From Entomortierella parvispora (lineage: Eukaryota; Mortierellomycota; Mortierellomycetes; Mortierellales; Mortierellaceae), in the NCBI GenBank assembly GCA_963573315.1, contig OY752147.1:1116001-1180000 (forward strand): DNA of 64,000 nucleotides. The letters run 5' to 3'. The position numbers and the translations under genes are program-made. The notes beneath the pieces are model-generated. The model saw only the letters and a program-made list of their open reading frames with translations, made no database searches and was not told the DNA's origin. How positions within the stretch are numbered: position 1 is the stretch's first letter; each line of letters opens with the position of its first letter. Positions 1 to 11,486 of the stretch are shown here, in pieces.

Positions 1-1517
1 CCCAGGCTACTAATGTCCTGGAGGTGGCCTTGGCGTTGGAGAAGTACTACAAAGCCCCGGATGCCCTCGCCGTTTATTACGAATCGACCTGTGCTTACGT
101 CTCGTTCCCGTCGGCAGAGAACCGAGATCTGGCACTCCAACACCCCCCACCCTTCCGAGACGGACACCTCACCGTCTTTCCTGTGGTCCGTTCTGTGGGA
201 GCGCGAATCACAATCACTGCTGACAACATCCCAATTGGTGACATTGGGTTACGCTTGCAACTTCTCCGAGAGATATTTGCAAGCAGCGGTAAGATCATTC
301 ACTTCTCAACCAGTGTCAACACGGAGTCCAAGCTGAACAGAGCTGCTACCAAGTTTGTCCTGGAGGTGCGCCATGACGCCGATGTAGACTTCGAGATCCC
401 TCGGGTTGCCGCCGTCAATGGATGCAACGTCCTTTTCGCCTGGAGCGGATCGCCTTTCTGTTACCGCTGTGGAAGAGGCGACCACGTCAAAAACCAGTGC
501 CCCAAGCCCCACGACTTTGTACTCTGGAAGCAACCTCCTCTTGAAACGCCCATCATGGGCAGAGCGTTTACGGACCCGAACGCCCCCCTTAGAGAACCCA
601 AGGAGAAGAAGAGGAAGATGAACCCTCCAGGTAAATCAGAAAGCAAGAAACCCAATGCGCAGAAGGCTGGCCCCCTTCCTGCCAGAGGCAAAAAGACTAA
701 ATCTCAGGACCAACTTTCTTCTGGTGCCTCCAGCTCATCCCATGCGTCAGGAAAGAGCTCGGAGGGTGTGCCAACACCGAAGAGGGGTTCTGGCCCTACT
801 CCCAAGGAAAGTACAATTGTCCATGACAACGTATCGACTGGAAGGGAGAACCAAAACCGAGCCGCTGACGTTTCCTCTTCATCGTCTGCAACTCAAAAAA
901 TAGGTCGACAAGAGGCTGAGAACGATGGAACTGCAGCACCCCCTGTGGTTACACCGAACTCCCCACCAAACCCACCAGTGGATGCAACTGATGGCAGCGA
1001 TGGGTCGGCCAGTCGCACCACTCCTCCTCAGACACAGCGCTCAGAGGAGGGGACGACCGAGTCCACTTCCAATGGCTCGGTCACTCCCAAAGGAACCGAG
1101 AGCAAGTCACCGGGAGACACCACTCAACCACAAGAAGACGGAAACGAGCCACAAGAGAACGAGAGCCAAGACATGTCTGAAGATGAAGAGGAAGAGGAAG
1201 ATGGTGATGATTGGGACATGGAAGACTCGGATGGCGAGGAGTCGGACTCTTCGTATTACGAAGGGGAAGAGATGGAGGGGATTGAGCTTACGGCGGAAGA
1301 AGAGGCGGAGCTCAACGACCCCAACACGTCCAACGAGCGAAGTGCATACCTGAAACTCAAGCTGGATCGCAAGATGAAGGGCAGGGGGGCGGGCGGCCGG
1401 CTCCTCAAGAGCAAGGGGAAGGGCAAGAGCAAGACGAAGGCAACCGAAAAATTCAAAGCAGCCAATAGAAAGGACAAGCTGAAGACGTCCAAGCCTGCTG
1501 CACGGTCTGATCAATAA
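1..1517 (+). CDS. LINE ORF1, nucleic-acid-binding protein (5' partial)
   Basis: The frame is open from base 3, so the true start lies upstream; the GTG at 24 is not a start. The visible part is about 505 residues. A region resembling LINE ORF1 N-terminal domains (around 90-430) is followed by one CCHC zinc knuckle of the form CYRCGRGDHVKNQC at about 457-500. After it come a basic, Ser/Thr/Pro-rich linker, a strongly acidic block (about 1170-1320) and a lysine-rich tail (1360-1500). ORF1 proteins of this type coat the element RNA and act as nucleic-acid chaperones. The stop TAA at 1515-1517 shares its last A with the ORF2 ATG, suggesting that ORF2 is translated by termination-reinitiation. Confidence 0.85.
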   Translation, partial: QATNVLEVALALEKYYKAPDALAVYYESTCAYVSFPSAENRDLALQHPPPFRDGHLTVFPVVRSVGARITITADNIPIGDIGLRLQLLREIFASSGKIIHFSTSVNTESKLNRAATKFVLEVRHDADVDFEIPRVAAVNGCNVLFAWSGSPFCYRCGRGDHVKNQCPKPHDFVLWKQPPLETPIMGRAFTDPNAPLREPKEKKRKMNPPGKSESKKPNAQKAGPLPARGKKTKSQDQLSSGASSSSHASGKSSEGVPTPKRGSGPTPKESTIVHDNVSTGRENQNRAADVSSSSSATQKIGRQEAENDGTAAPPVVTPNSPPNPPVDATDGSDGSASRTTPPQTQRSEEGTTESTSNGSVTPKGTESKSPGDTTQPQEDGNEPQENESQDMSEDEEEEEDGDDWDMEDSDGEESDSSYYEGEEMEGIELTAEEEAELNDPNTSNERSAYLKLKLDRKMKGRGAGGRLLKSKGKGKSKTKATEKFKAANRKDKLKTSKPAARSDQ

Positions 1518-4500
1518 TGATTGTGAAGAAACAACCCATCCGCCTGGGCACAGTGAACGCGCGCACACTGTACGCCTCTTCATCAGCAGAACGCCGCACC
1601 AACTCTTCACAATTCATCCGGTTCTTGCGGGACCAACGCCTGGACATCCTGGCGCTCCAAGAGACCAACTTCGACCCCAACCAATCCGACTTCCTTGACA
1701 CCACCCTCTACACCCACAGCTCCGTGTGGACCAAACATGTCGCCCTCCTGTGCATGAACAGCCGCTTCGTGCTCCTCAACTCGTACGTGTCTCTGGACCA
1801 ACGTACCGTTGTGGCGCAAGTGGCCCGCTCAACCGACCCGGAGGTGCCCCTGTTCTCCGTCTGCGTCATCTATGCCCCTGCTGACGGCAGAGCTCTTCGA
1901 AATTCTTTCTTCCAACGAACCCTCGACCTCCCCTTCTTCCAACACCCTCCCCCCGATTTTTTCATCCTAGGGGATTTCAACTACCATCATCACCTCCGCG
2001 GAACGGTCCTACCAGAATGGCGTGGATGGCTGAAGGATAACTCTCTCGACATCATCACCCGTGGCAGCTCCCTCCCCATTCCGACATTCACAAACTCTCA
2101 AACTCAAACAACCATCGACTACATTTTCGCCTCCCCCTCCATGGCTGAGAATGCTGGTCTCCCACAAGTCAGGTACCGGTACATCAATAGAGCCTGGACC
2201 GACCATTCCCTCCTGTCGTGTGACATCCAACTGGAGGCCCTCACCACAGGGCCCGGAGTGTGGAGGATGAACTCTTCAATGCTGGAGGATAAAACGTTCA
2301 CCCGTTTTCTCACCCAGTCGATAGACAACATTCTCCCAGACCTTTCGGGGCTCGCCCCAGAGGTGGCTTTGGACAGTCTTAAGTACAGACTTCAAGACGA
2401 CATCCAACAGGAGAGCATGCGCAGGTCTAAGGAGCGAAAAGATGAACTCAACAACCTACAACGCCAGAGACAACACCTACTACAACGTATCTCCTGGTAC
2501 CAAGGCAGCCCCACTGATAAACGACAACAGATCCAGGACCTGCGATCTGAAGTCTCAGAGGTGGAAAGGCGGTTAACAGCCGAGCAGGAAAAACACATGT
2601 CATCCCTTTTGATCAGAGCCAAGATCAAGTTCCAGGACTTCGGGGAACAGTCTACTCGCTTTTTCTTCAGCACGCTGAAAGCCAGAGCGACAAAGAGAAC
2701 GATCACATACCTACTTCCACCAAACACAACAGTTCCAGTGACGGATTCTGAGGGGATGTGCAGGATCGGTCACTCCTTCTACACTAAACTGTACAGCAAG
2801 GAGGACGTCAACCTGGAGGCTATTCAGGAAATGGTGTCCAACCTCCCCCCGGACGCTCGACTGACAGAGGAAGCCCAGCAGAAACTGACAGCCCCAGTGT
2901 CGACGGAGGAGGTACTACTGGCTCTCAAAGACTGCGCGTACAACAAAGCACCTGGAAAGGATGGCTTCCCCTTTGAACTCTATAGAGGGATCATCACTCA
3001 CGAAGGAGTTGCAGCCCTTCTCACTACGGTCATGGACCGTGCTGTTCGTCACAACATCCAACCTGCATCATGGAAACAGACGATCATGATCCTCCTATAC
3101 AAGAAGGGCGAAGCTGGAGACCTGGCCAACTGGCGACCATTGTCATTGATCAACTCGGACGCCAAAATATTCACCAAAATCCTCACCCGTCGACTGCAAC
3201 CCCACATGTCGAAGCTAGTCGGCCCCTCACAGACTGGATTCGTCAAGGGACGTTTGATCACGGACAATGGAATCGTCATGGCAACAATTAGAGACCACTG
3301 TAGTCGCGAAAAAATCTCGGGGGCTGGAGTACTCCTGGATCAGGAGAAGGCTTACGACCGGGTACACCCGACGTATCTTCGCGCAGTTATGGACACCATG
3401 GACTTCCCGAAAGCCTTCACCGACTCTATTTTTTCCCTCTTTTTCAGCACAAAGATCCAACTCAACATCAACGGATACCTCACCGCCCCGTTTGTCCAGC
3501 AACGTGGCCTCCGTCAAGGGGACCCGCTCTCCCCCTTGCTATTCAACCTCGCCATTGAGCCCCTCATCCAAACCATCGCCCGTTCCCCGATCACCAGTGG
3601 AATCCCTGTAGGCACCAACCCAGAGGTCCCGCCTCTGAAAGTCATGGCTTACGCGGATGATCTTGGAGACTTCATACGCACGGCGAATGAATGGACAGAA
3701 CTCAAGAGAATCATGACGGTCTATGGATGTGCTTCCAACGCCCGTCTCAACTTGAAAAAGACAGTGGCCTTTCCGCTTGGCCCAGGGATGGAGGCCGAAC
3801 TTCTTAGCCTGTTAAAGGAAGATAAAGTCCAGATCCACTCCGTGTCATCCGAAGCGGCCATCGTCTACCTAGGATTTCCTATTGCCCTCAACGCCTCCCA
3901 GCGCGACAACTTTTACGACGGTCTCTTAAAAAAGATCAAGCAAGTGTCGGGTTTACACACCACCAGGGGGCTCTCGATCAAAGGACGAGGTATTATTGCA
4001 ACTTCCATCCTCCTCTCTAAACTCTGGCATGTCCTGAGTGTAGATACACCGACCAAGGCGTGGATAAGCAAGGTCCAAGGAGTCGTCCGCAAGTTTGTCT
4101 GCCCCAACTTCCCAGCACCATCCTTCGACTTCCTCAGTCAGGCCAAAACAAAAGGAGGGATTGGATTGATCAACGTCGGAAAACAAGCACTGGCCATGCA
4201 GCTCAAAGCAATCCAACGACTTGTGTCAACGAAGGTGACATCCTTCGCGCAGCCGATTTTGAAGGCTTTGCTTCAAACATACTCAAAGTCGGCATATCCA
4301 TTTGCGGCTCTGGCGAACCCAAAGTATCATCTGGATAATTTCAATTTCTTCCGAGGCGCCACGACATTCAAAAAATGGCTAAGGACTCTTAGTCTAGTGG
4401 CAGCCCCTCCGCCGACCCCCGTCAACCGTGAGGACGCGCCTATTGATTCCGTTTTGGGCCTTCTCACGACAGATTGGATCGGACCGGCAGTGAGACCACC

Positions 4501-5413
4501 ACAGCTGCCCATTTGGAGGATGGACCAAGCATTCCGCCTGGTCATGAGTGATTCCGATGACTTGCAGGGACATTTGGAATTCATTCCTTCAGGGGAACGA
4601 CCCCCTGGGGCGCGCACGTACCCTGGATTCGAACGAAACGTCCGACAAGGATTCTTCCCTGCGTCCAACAGCCTGGAGAAACTCCTGGACCAAAACACCT
4701 GGATCGACACCACGGAGTCTCTGAGCCAGCGGATCAAATCCTATGGCTCGCAACCGGGATCAGACATGAACCTGGGCAACATGTCCACTGGGGCCCTTCG
4801 ACGACTGCTCACAAAAAGCAAGGAAGAGGAGGAAGCAGCACCCCTGGACAACACACCCGGACAAAACCTTACAGCTCAGTTTTGGGACTTTTTCTGGAAG
4901 GCCGACATCCCACACACCACTCGCACGGTATGGTGGCGCCTTCTAATCAGCAAACTCCCCTCTCGAAAACGACTACACTCCATCATGGAGGAGACCTTCG
5001 AAGAATCCTGCGCAATCTGCGGAGCAGCGCAGGAGACTGACCGCCACATGATTTTCACATGCCCGCGGAAACTCCAAGTTTGGCGCTCCTCGCTAGCGAC
5101 TCACGTCGGAGACATGGATTTCTCATGGGAGTTCATCGAACTTCTTCTGTATGGTGAACATGAGCAGATCCTCCCCACGAGCAACATCAGTGCAATTGCA
5201 CTTCTAACAACCGTCCTTCATCAGATCTGGATATTTCATTTTCTCCACATCCTCGAGGACCAACCCTTCGACGCCACCCAGGTGACAACGTCCATTGATC
5301 TTGCGGTCAACAAAATTGTCAACCAGAACGAGTATCGGCGACGCGTACAGGAGGAACGCAGCCGTGAGTCAGCAACTGACCCCAACTCAGGCCCCACGAC
5401 CCCCCAAACCTAG
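1517..5413 (+). CDS. LINE ORF2, endonuclease / reverse transcriptase
   Basis: An uninterrupted protein of 1298 residues. The N-terminal apurinic-type endonuclease shows the expected active-site elements: Asn in VNARTL, Glu in LQET, GDFN and the C-terminal TDHS. A coiled, charged linker follows. The reverse transcriptase then shows APGKDGFPFELY, GFVKGRLITDN, LLDQEKAYDRV, GLRQGDPLSPLLFN and the catalytic MAYADDLGD at about 3640-3670. The C-terminus has a zf-RVT-like finger (CAICG, 14 residues on to HMIFTC, about 5010-5060). The enzyme nicks target DNA and copies the element RNA by target-primed reverse transcription. No key residue is visibly missing. Confidence 0.93.
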   Translation: MIVKKQPIRLGTVNARTLYASSSAERRTNSSQFIRFLRDQRLDILALQETNFDPNQSDFLDTTLYTHSSVWTKHVALLCMNSRFVLLNSYVSLDQRTVVAQVARSTDPEVPLFSVCVIYAPADGRALRNSFFQRTLDLPFFQHPPPDFFILGDFNYHHHLRGTVLPEWRGWLKDNSLDIITRGSSLPIPTFTNSQTQTTIDYIFASPSMAENAGLPQVRYRYINRAWTDHSLLSCDIQLEALTTGPGVWRMNSSMLEDKTFTRFLTQSIDNILPDLSGLAPEVALDSLKYRLQDDIQQESMRRSKERKDELNNLQRQRQHLLQRISWYQGSPTDKRQQIQDLRSEVSEVERRLTAEQEKHMSSLLIRAKIKFQDFGEQSTRFFFSTLKARATKRTITYLLPPNTTVPVTDSEGMCRIGHSFYTKLYSKEDVNLEAIQEMVSNLPPDARLTEEAQQKLTAPVSTEEVLLALKDCAYNKAPGKDGFPFELYRGIITHEGVAALLTTVMDRAVRHNIQPASWKQTIMILLYKKGEAGDLANWRPLSLINSDAKIFTKILTRRLQPHMSKLVGPSQTGFVKGRLITDNGIVMATIRDHCSREKISGAGVLLDQEKAYDRVHPTYLRAVMDTMDFPKAFTDSIFSLFFSTKIQLNINGYLTAPFVQQRGLRQGDPLSPLLFNLAIEPLIQTIARSPITSGIPVGTNPEVPPLKVMAYADDLGDFIRTANEWTELKRIMTVYGCASNARLNLKKTVAFPLGPGMEAELLSLLKEDKVQIHSVSSEAAIVYLGFPIALNASQRDNFYDGLLKKIKQVSGLHTTRGLSIKGRGIIATSILLSKLWHVLSVDTPTKAWISKVQGVVRKFVCPNFPAPSFDFLSQAKTKGGIGLINVGKQALAMQLKAIQRLVSTKVTSFAQPILKALLQTYSKSAYPFAALANPKYHLDNFNFFRGATTFKKWLRTLSLVAAPPPTPVNREDAPIDSVLGLLTTDWIGPAVRPPQLPIWRMDQAFRLVMSDSDDLQGHLEFIPSGERPPGARTYPGFERNVRQGFFPASNSLEKLLDQNTWIDTTESLSQRIKSYGSQPGSDMNLGNMSTGALRRLLTKSKEEEEAAPLDNTPGQNLTAQFWDFFWKADIPHTTRTVWWRLLISKLPSRKRLHSIMEETFEESCAICGAAQETDRHMIFTCPRKLQVWRSSLATHVGDMDFSWEFIELLLYGEHEQILPTSNISAIALLTTVLHQIWIFHFLHILEDQPFDATQVTTSIDLAVNKIVNQNEYRRRVQEERSRESATDPNSGPTTPQT

Positions 5414-7221
5414 CATTTCTTCTTTTATTTTCTTCTATACCTGTATTTTTATCTTTTAGTACCACCCCCGTAGTGCTTGTTGTAACTCAAATTTGATCGT
5501 AGTAGCGCCGCCTGAAGATGTAGGGGCACTGGATTTCTTGGACACTGACCCAAATAAACCAGATAAAAACAAAAAAAAAAAAGGGTGGACGCGTCTGGAA
5601 CTTGCTTCAACCCTCGCCTTCTTGGGGGAGAGCATAGTGCCGTCGTTCTTCATTTCTGATGATTCGCTTCCACGAGTCAATTCTCTTGACAGGGTGGCAA
5701 GAGGACTGGCTCACTCTTTTTTTAAAAAAAGTTGCACGTCAATTATTGGGGGACACATGATTTGTCTATCGTGAGGCAGAGAGGAGAGGCTATGACGGCT
5801 GTCAACAGGAGACAGGAAACTCCTGGACGGTAAATTCCGTTATGCAAGAAAGTGCACAGTGGTGCATTTGGATTATTGCCCCGAAAGTCAAAGGGCTAGA
5901 GTGCGTCCGGAAACATGATGCATGACAAAACAAGAGAAAAAAGGCGCCGAGGCGAACACAGACAGACACACGAGCGGGCGACACAAAGGAAACAAGGACA
6001 GCAGAATCGAATCTTTGTCCCCCAACACAATCACGACACAACGCGTCTGTCAAAAAAGAAAGAGAGAAAAAAAAAAGAGCGTATTTTGGAGTGGGTCACT
6101 CGTTTTCATTTTTCTTCCATCCTTTTCTCCATTTCGCCTTCAGACATCAATTCCTTCGATCTAATCTTTGACAGTGGTCGTAATCATCTCTGACGCGAAG
6201 AGAAAGGTAAGGTCAATCCAGAACGATGAGATGCTCCCTTGACGCGACAATGCGCGTCCGCTGGTTTACGGGCCCTGCTTTACCTGTTTTGGTATAGAGT
6301 GTAGTAGCAGCAGCCAGTATGGCGACAGAGCACTGCGACCAGACAGGGAGGTCGTGTGTGGAAGAGAAGAAGATTCTTTTGGCGGTCGGAGAGTTGAAGA
6401 GGTGCCCGAGATACAGAGTTGGCGGCAAAATCTCAGCCAGAAGGCCTCGATGAAACCAAATCGAATCCTTCTGTTTTCCAAGAGTTCGTGGTCCTCAGGG
6501 CTCTCATGGCACTGGGAGGCCGAGACGGGCGGGTGTGCAAGGAGAGGAAGATGGAGGAGGGGCGGACAGGGGACGACGGCACACGGTCTTGGCGACCACC
6601 TCACGCAGTGGCCAGCCCCGTGACGAGAGAGGCGACAATTGGCGAGAGAAAAAAGAGAAGAAAGGTTTCTATTATTGACCGCGAGCGTGTGTTTGCCCTT
6701 TGTAATTGCATATGGCAGCAGAGCGGCGACGGAGAAGAAGGAGGGCGAGTCACACCACACACACACTTTTTTTTTTCTCTTGGAGTGGGTGACCGTGACA
6801 GCGCGAGTGAGCGAGTGAGAGAGAGGGAGGAAGGAGAGAGAGGGAGAGAAAAAAAAAAGCACACTCCTCACTCGCTCACTGCACACTCCTCTCGCACGCA
6901 GGCAGGTATATGGCACGCAGAGAGGCAGCAACCAACACAGGGATTGACCGACCATCCGCACTTCCTTTTCTTCCTTCTCATTATCATTTTCCCCATCTCA
7001 TTCGCTCCCTCCATATTCACTCTTTTGCTCCCCGCACTGCCTGGCTGTTGATCAATCATCAATCCCTCCCCCTCCGTCCCCTTTATCTGACCGCCGTCTA
7101 TCCTTCTCTTCCCTCCTCAACCAAACTCGCAGAAAAGAGATTTTAGCTGCTGCTGGACCACACAAGACCAACCCAGAACCAGACTCCCCATCTTCCATTC
7201 AATTTCATCAGCATAAACACC
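5414..7221. other. LINE 3' tail and intergenic region upstream of CDC55
   Basis: After the LINE A-tail I see no convincing gene. The stretch is low in complexity: A-runs near 6065, purine-rich tracts at 6630-6870 and pyrimidine-rich plus-strand DNA at about 6960-7200 running into the CDC55 start. Open frames on both strands here translate to Ser/Arg/Lys or Ser/Leu-rich strings typical of such DNA. The last 250 bases probably hold the CDC55 promoter and leader. Confidence 0.6.
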
Positions 7222-7618
7222 ATGGCCTCAGAAGCGGAAAACTCGTGGAAGTTTGCTCAATGCTTTGGCGACAAGGGCGAGGTCGAGGACATCACTGAAG
7301 GTAAGCACGTCATCAGGGCCCTTGCTGGTCGGATTTCTGGACTGGACAAACTGGCAGAAGGGCAACACGCGGGATGACGTCCCCCCAAGCCGGGCCAGGA
7401 TCTTGGTTTTCTCATCGTGTCGTGGAGACACACACCCATACTCAGACAAACATACAAACACACACGCACTCACAAGCGAACGATTGTATTCACAACTTGC
7501 AAGTCGCATCGCTTGCCCTCCCTCCCCAATACTGGACCACATCTTTGGATCACTGAGACTGGAGGACAGCCAGATGGACACGCGGATGATGTCTCGACAA
7601 GATCAGACACACAAATAA

Positions 7619-7712
<94 letters not shown>

Positions 7713-10237
7713 GGAAAGCAACTCAAAGAGAGAGGAAAGAGAGTGGGGCTGCTAGTGCACTGCGTGCTGGATGAGAGAATGACCATACCCAAGCAGGCCT
7801 CCTCTACTGCTTCGGACGCGCCACGAGAGGGAGCAACCACCACCGACGCGACATCATCAAATCTTTCGTTACCCTTGCTCCATCATCATCTCTTGGTCCC
7901 ACATCCCATAACATGAGGACACCTTTTACTTTCCTCTTTCACATCTCGTGTGCCCCAAGAGAAGATGGATTTTATCAGCCTCTCTCTTGTTGTCGTCGGG
8001 TACGCGTGCGCAAAGACAGAAACGATAACATTCAGGCCTCCTGATCCTGTCGTTGTTGTCCCTTCCCACGCTCTCGTTCTGCCCTCATGTGTTTGTCAAA
8101 GAGAAAGTCAGGGGAGGAAGAGGAGGCTACTACGAACCATTGTATGGGATGATATTCCTAGCTGCTAGAGGTTGCGGAAAGAAGATTGTTATCATCTCAG
8201 GAGGAGTTCATTATATATTCCTCTAGCAAAGCAGTGAACTTGACACTTTGCAAAATTGGAAAGGACGATCGCACCATGGGCTTAGCATGCATGCGGACGA
8301 CGCTGTCACCTTTTGGAGAGGAAAGAGAACTGCTATTCGTCCATCTAGACAAAGTTGTTTGTGCTGATATATCCAATGTCAACAATCTCTCTACTCCATA
8401 GCCGACATCATATCGACGGTTGAGTTCGACCACACAGGAGACTATCTGGCCACTGGAGACAAAGGTGGACGCGTCGTTCTCTTTGAGCGCAATGAAAGCG
8501 TATGTTACCTCGTGTTCTTTTCGCTCGTTTTCGCAGCCATGAAGCATGCATGTACAGAGACAATTGGAACTGACTCTGTCGATTTGTACCCTTGGTTCGA
8601 ATAGAAAAAGGGATGCGAGTACAAGTTCCACACCGAGTTCCAGTCGCACGAGCCCGAGTTCGACTACCTCAAGAGTTTGGAAATTGAAGAAAAGATCAAC
8701 AAGATCAAGTGGTGCAAGCGTCAGAACTCGGCCCATTTCTTGCTCTCGACCAACGGTAAGCCAAAAGCAATATTGATGGCGACCGATCGACGTTTCGTTC
8801 CAGTTCTGCATCCTGTTACTGACCATGTCCTGTCTTAACCTCTCGGCGCATTTAGACAAGACTGTTAAGCTCTGGAAAGTGTTTGAGAAGTCGATCAAGG
8901 TCGTCTCTGAAAACAACCATGGCGATGGACAGCATGTACCACTGGCGGGTGCTCCTCTGAAGTTGCCTAAGCTCACACATCACGACACCATTGTTGCTGC
9001 TGTTCCCCGCAAAGTATACGCGAACGCCCATGCCTACCATATCAACTCGATCTCGATCAACTCGGATGGGGAGACATACATCTCTGCGGATGATCTGCGT
9101 ATCAACCTCTGGAACCTGAACATTAGCGACCAGAGCTTCAGTAAGTTTTAAACAGGCAGACCCTGTATTCTGTCAGTTAGAGACCAGTTCTAATGTTTCG
9201 CTCCATGCCCTTTTCTAGACATTGTCGATATCAAGCCAGTCAATATGGAGGAGTTGACCGAGGTCATTACTGCCGCAGAATTCCACCCTGTCCACTGCAA
9301 CCTCTTCATGTACAGTAGCAGCAAAGGAACAATCAAACTCAGTGATATGAGAGAGTCTGCCCTCTGCGATCAGCACGCTAAGAGTAAGTGTGGAGTCAGG
9401 AAACGGACGAACACAAGTTTTGTCAAAAGCGAAAGTGACCAAGCGCCTAACCATCTGACGATGGATCATCTTTAATAGTGTTCGAGGAAGAAGAAGACCC
9501 ATCCAACAAATCATTCTTCTCAGAGATCATCTCTTCCATCTCGGATGTGAAGTTCAGCAAGGATGGACGTTACATTCTCTCGCGTGATTACTTGACACTC
9601 AAGGTTTGGGATATCAACATGGAGAGCAGACCGGTTCAAACTATCAATATCCACGACCACCTGCGCAACAAGTTGTGTGATCTTTATGAGAACGACTGCA
9701 TCTTTGATAAGTTTGAATGCACATTCAGCGGCGATGGAAAGTATGCGACACACACACACACATTTTCAGCACACACTCTATCTGAAATGATGCACAATTG
9801 GCTCACTGTCTCCGTCCTCCTCCTTAGCAATGTCTTGACGGGATCGTACAACAACAACTTTTACATCTACGGAAGAGATGGCAAGACCGATGTAACGTTG
9901 CAAGCCGATAAGAGCGCATTCAAGGCCAAGCGTGTGGGATCAGCCAAAAACAAGATGATGCCTCGTGTGAACAGCGGCAAGAATGGCAAAAAGGAGGAGA
10001 TTAATGTTGAATCGATTGACTTTACCAAGAAGATCCTTCACGCGTCTTGGCATCCCAACGAGAACTCGATTGCCGTTGCTGCCACGAACAACCTGTTTAT
10101 CTTTACGTAAGTGATACTTCCGACGAGGACCTCTACTTTTCTAAATCTAAATACCTGCAGAGGTTCCTAACATTTGCTTTTTTTTTTTCTTTATTTATTT
10201 TTTTTTTTTGACTGATGATCCCTGCAATAGCGAGTAA
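7222..10237 (+). CDS. CDC55: PP2A regulatory subunit B (B55/PR55)
   Basis: Substrate-selecting WD40 beta-propeller subunit of protein phosphatase 2A, acting in mitotic exit and signalling. Model: join(7222..7300, 8402..8499, 8605..8755, 8856..9140, 9219..9383, 9479..9740, 9828..10106, 10231..10237), 441 residues, the usual family length. Family-typical segments are all present: [81 protein letters not shown] and [12 protein letters not shown]. The start [16 protein letters not shown] matches fungal and animal B55 N-termini. The last exon encodes only the end of a Thr codon, Glu and the stop. Intron 1 is unusually long (1101 bp) and holds an 88-bp GA repeat. All introns are GT-AG. Confidence 0.95.
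7622..7709. repeat. (GA)n microsatellite in CDC55 intron 1
   Basis: An uninterrupted AG dinucleotide run of about 44 units. It lies inside the first intron of CDC55, whose other introns are only about 80-125 bp. Such tracts slip readily, so the true length may vary between strains or be an assembly estimate. Confidence 0.97.
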
Positions 10238-11486
10238 GCTGACAATATTCGTTTACATTTGTTGCTTTGCATGGGCCAAAAGCTAACCATGTCTTCCCAA
10301 CGAACAATTTTAGGTTGTAATGAGTTGATATGCACTCAGGGCCCAGTGAGGTCCTCAAAGGCATAACAGCAATACCAATATTTAGACAGCCAAAACAAAG
10401 GGATGTCCCTCTTCCTCACCACCATCGTATTTCTTCCTCCCTCCAAAAAACACACATCTTGTACATGTCTCCGCCCCATCCTCTGTCCTTGGCCCATCCT
10501 TCCTTTCACTCTCCTTTTTCTTTCTTTTCTTCTTCGTATTTCTCTTCTTCTTAGCGATGGTTTAACGCTGTTCGTGTCAGAGGGATGGCGCGTTGTTTTA
10601 CTATTATCTTTTTTGTTTGTTTGTTCGTTGAGTCCAGACTGGCTTCTTCGTTTTGCGAGTGCTCTACTCTCGCGTCTCGAGAGGAAGGCCTTGCATGAAC
10701 CCCCTCGGTTCACTTCTTTTGTACTTTTCTTTCTTTCTTTTTGACGGGATGTCCGGCAACAACACAACCAATAAAAACACCATTCAACCATTCGTCACCT
10801 GACTGCACATTCCGGCAGTCACTCTGGCGTGGGGAACTTGATGCTAGAGCAATGAACTTTCCCTCCATCCTTCCGCATCAACCTTGCTTCCTATCCAACC
10901 CCAAACTCTCGGCCTCATATCACAGCTGACTGCATCCCCTGCTGGCACTTATCATTGATAGCCCTTTAGCAGCTTCTTTCTGGAGTTTCTGTCCCCAGCT
11001 CACTTGTTTACGCGCCGAAGATACACCAAGTCATCCATATATCTATCCACTCTCCCCTTACCAATCGCTGCTCTCGCTACCACCTTTGCGTCAGCCAGGT
11101 AGCTCTCTTATCTACCCTCACCTACTGTGGCCTCAGTTCTGCGCAATTACTCAGTCTTTAGTGAAGAAAGAGTACGTGTGTGCGTGTCCTATTCGAAATC
11201 GACTGAAAGAACGCGAAGCACGACAGGTGATTTTAAGGCGGCGGTTTCAAGTAATCACCGGTAAGGACCCATTCCTTCCTTAGCCCCTCTCCCCCCTTTC
11301 CTCCATATCCTCCGCTGCCAAGGTGGAAAAGGGGGGGAGGATCCTGATCGATCTTGGAGCCACACATGCATTATATCTAGCCATTGAGTTGCCACCGTTT
11401 CTGACGCTTGTCTGGTGTCCCGTGCACGTTTTGACTATTTTAAGACTTCGATTTTTTGACAAGGAAAAACCACTCGAAGCATCTCA
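10238..11486. other. Intergenic region between CDC55 and SDS3
   Basis: No gene is supported. The plus strand is strongly pyrimidine-rich from about 10430 to 10740, a pattern that precedes start codons elsewhere in the window, so the SDS3 promoter and leader probably lie here. The CDC55 3' end has T-rich runs at 10180-10210, inside its last intron. No TATA-like element stands out. Confidence 0.5.

Larger units (their letters stand above)
1..5583 (+). mobile_element. LINE-type non-LTR retrotransposon, 5' end outside window
   Basis: Two long overlapping ORFs have the order ORF1 (zinc-knuckle RNA-binding type) then ORF2 (endonuclease, reverse transcriptase, C-terminal zinc finger). A short 3' untranslated region carries AATAAA near 5552 and ends in an A-rich tail at about 5567-5583. 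This is the standard layout of L1/Tad-like fungal LINEs. There are no long terminal repeats. ORF1 is open to the first base of the window, so the 5' end and the left copy of any target-site duplication cannot be seen. Neither ORF has an internal stop, which suggests a young and possibly competent copy. The clade is not decided from sequence alone. Confidence 0.93.

Noticed and set aside
24-26. GTG as start of the first ORF
   Set aside because: The frame is open back to base 3 and a GTG start is not expected in a fungal nuclear gene or LINE; ORF1 is simply cut by the window.
6266-6961. 231-codon minus-strand open frame
   Set aside because: It is a Ser/Leu-rich translation of pyrimidine-rich DNA with no domain, no splice context and no good ATG.
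8594-8604. GGTTCGAAT as a tRNA T-arm
   Set aside because: No matching stems or anticodon arm surround it; it is the end of a CDC55 intron.
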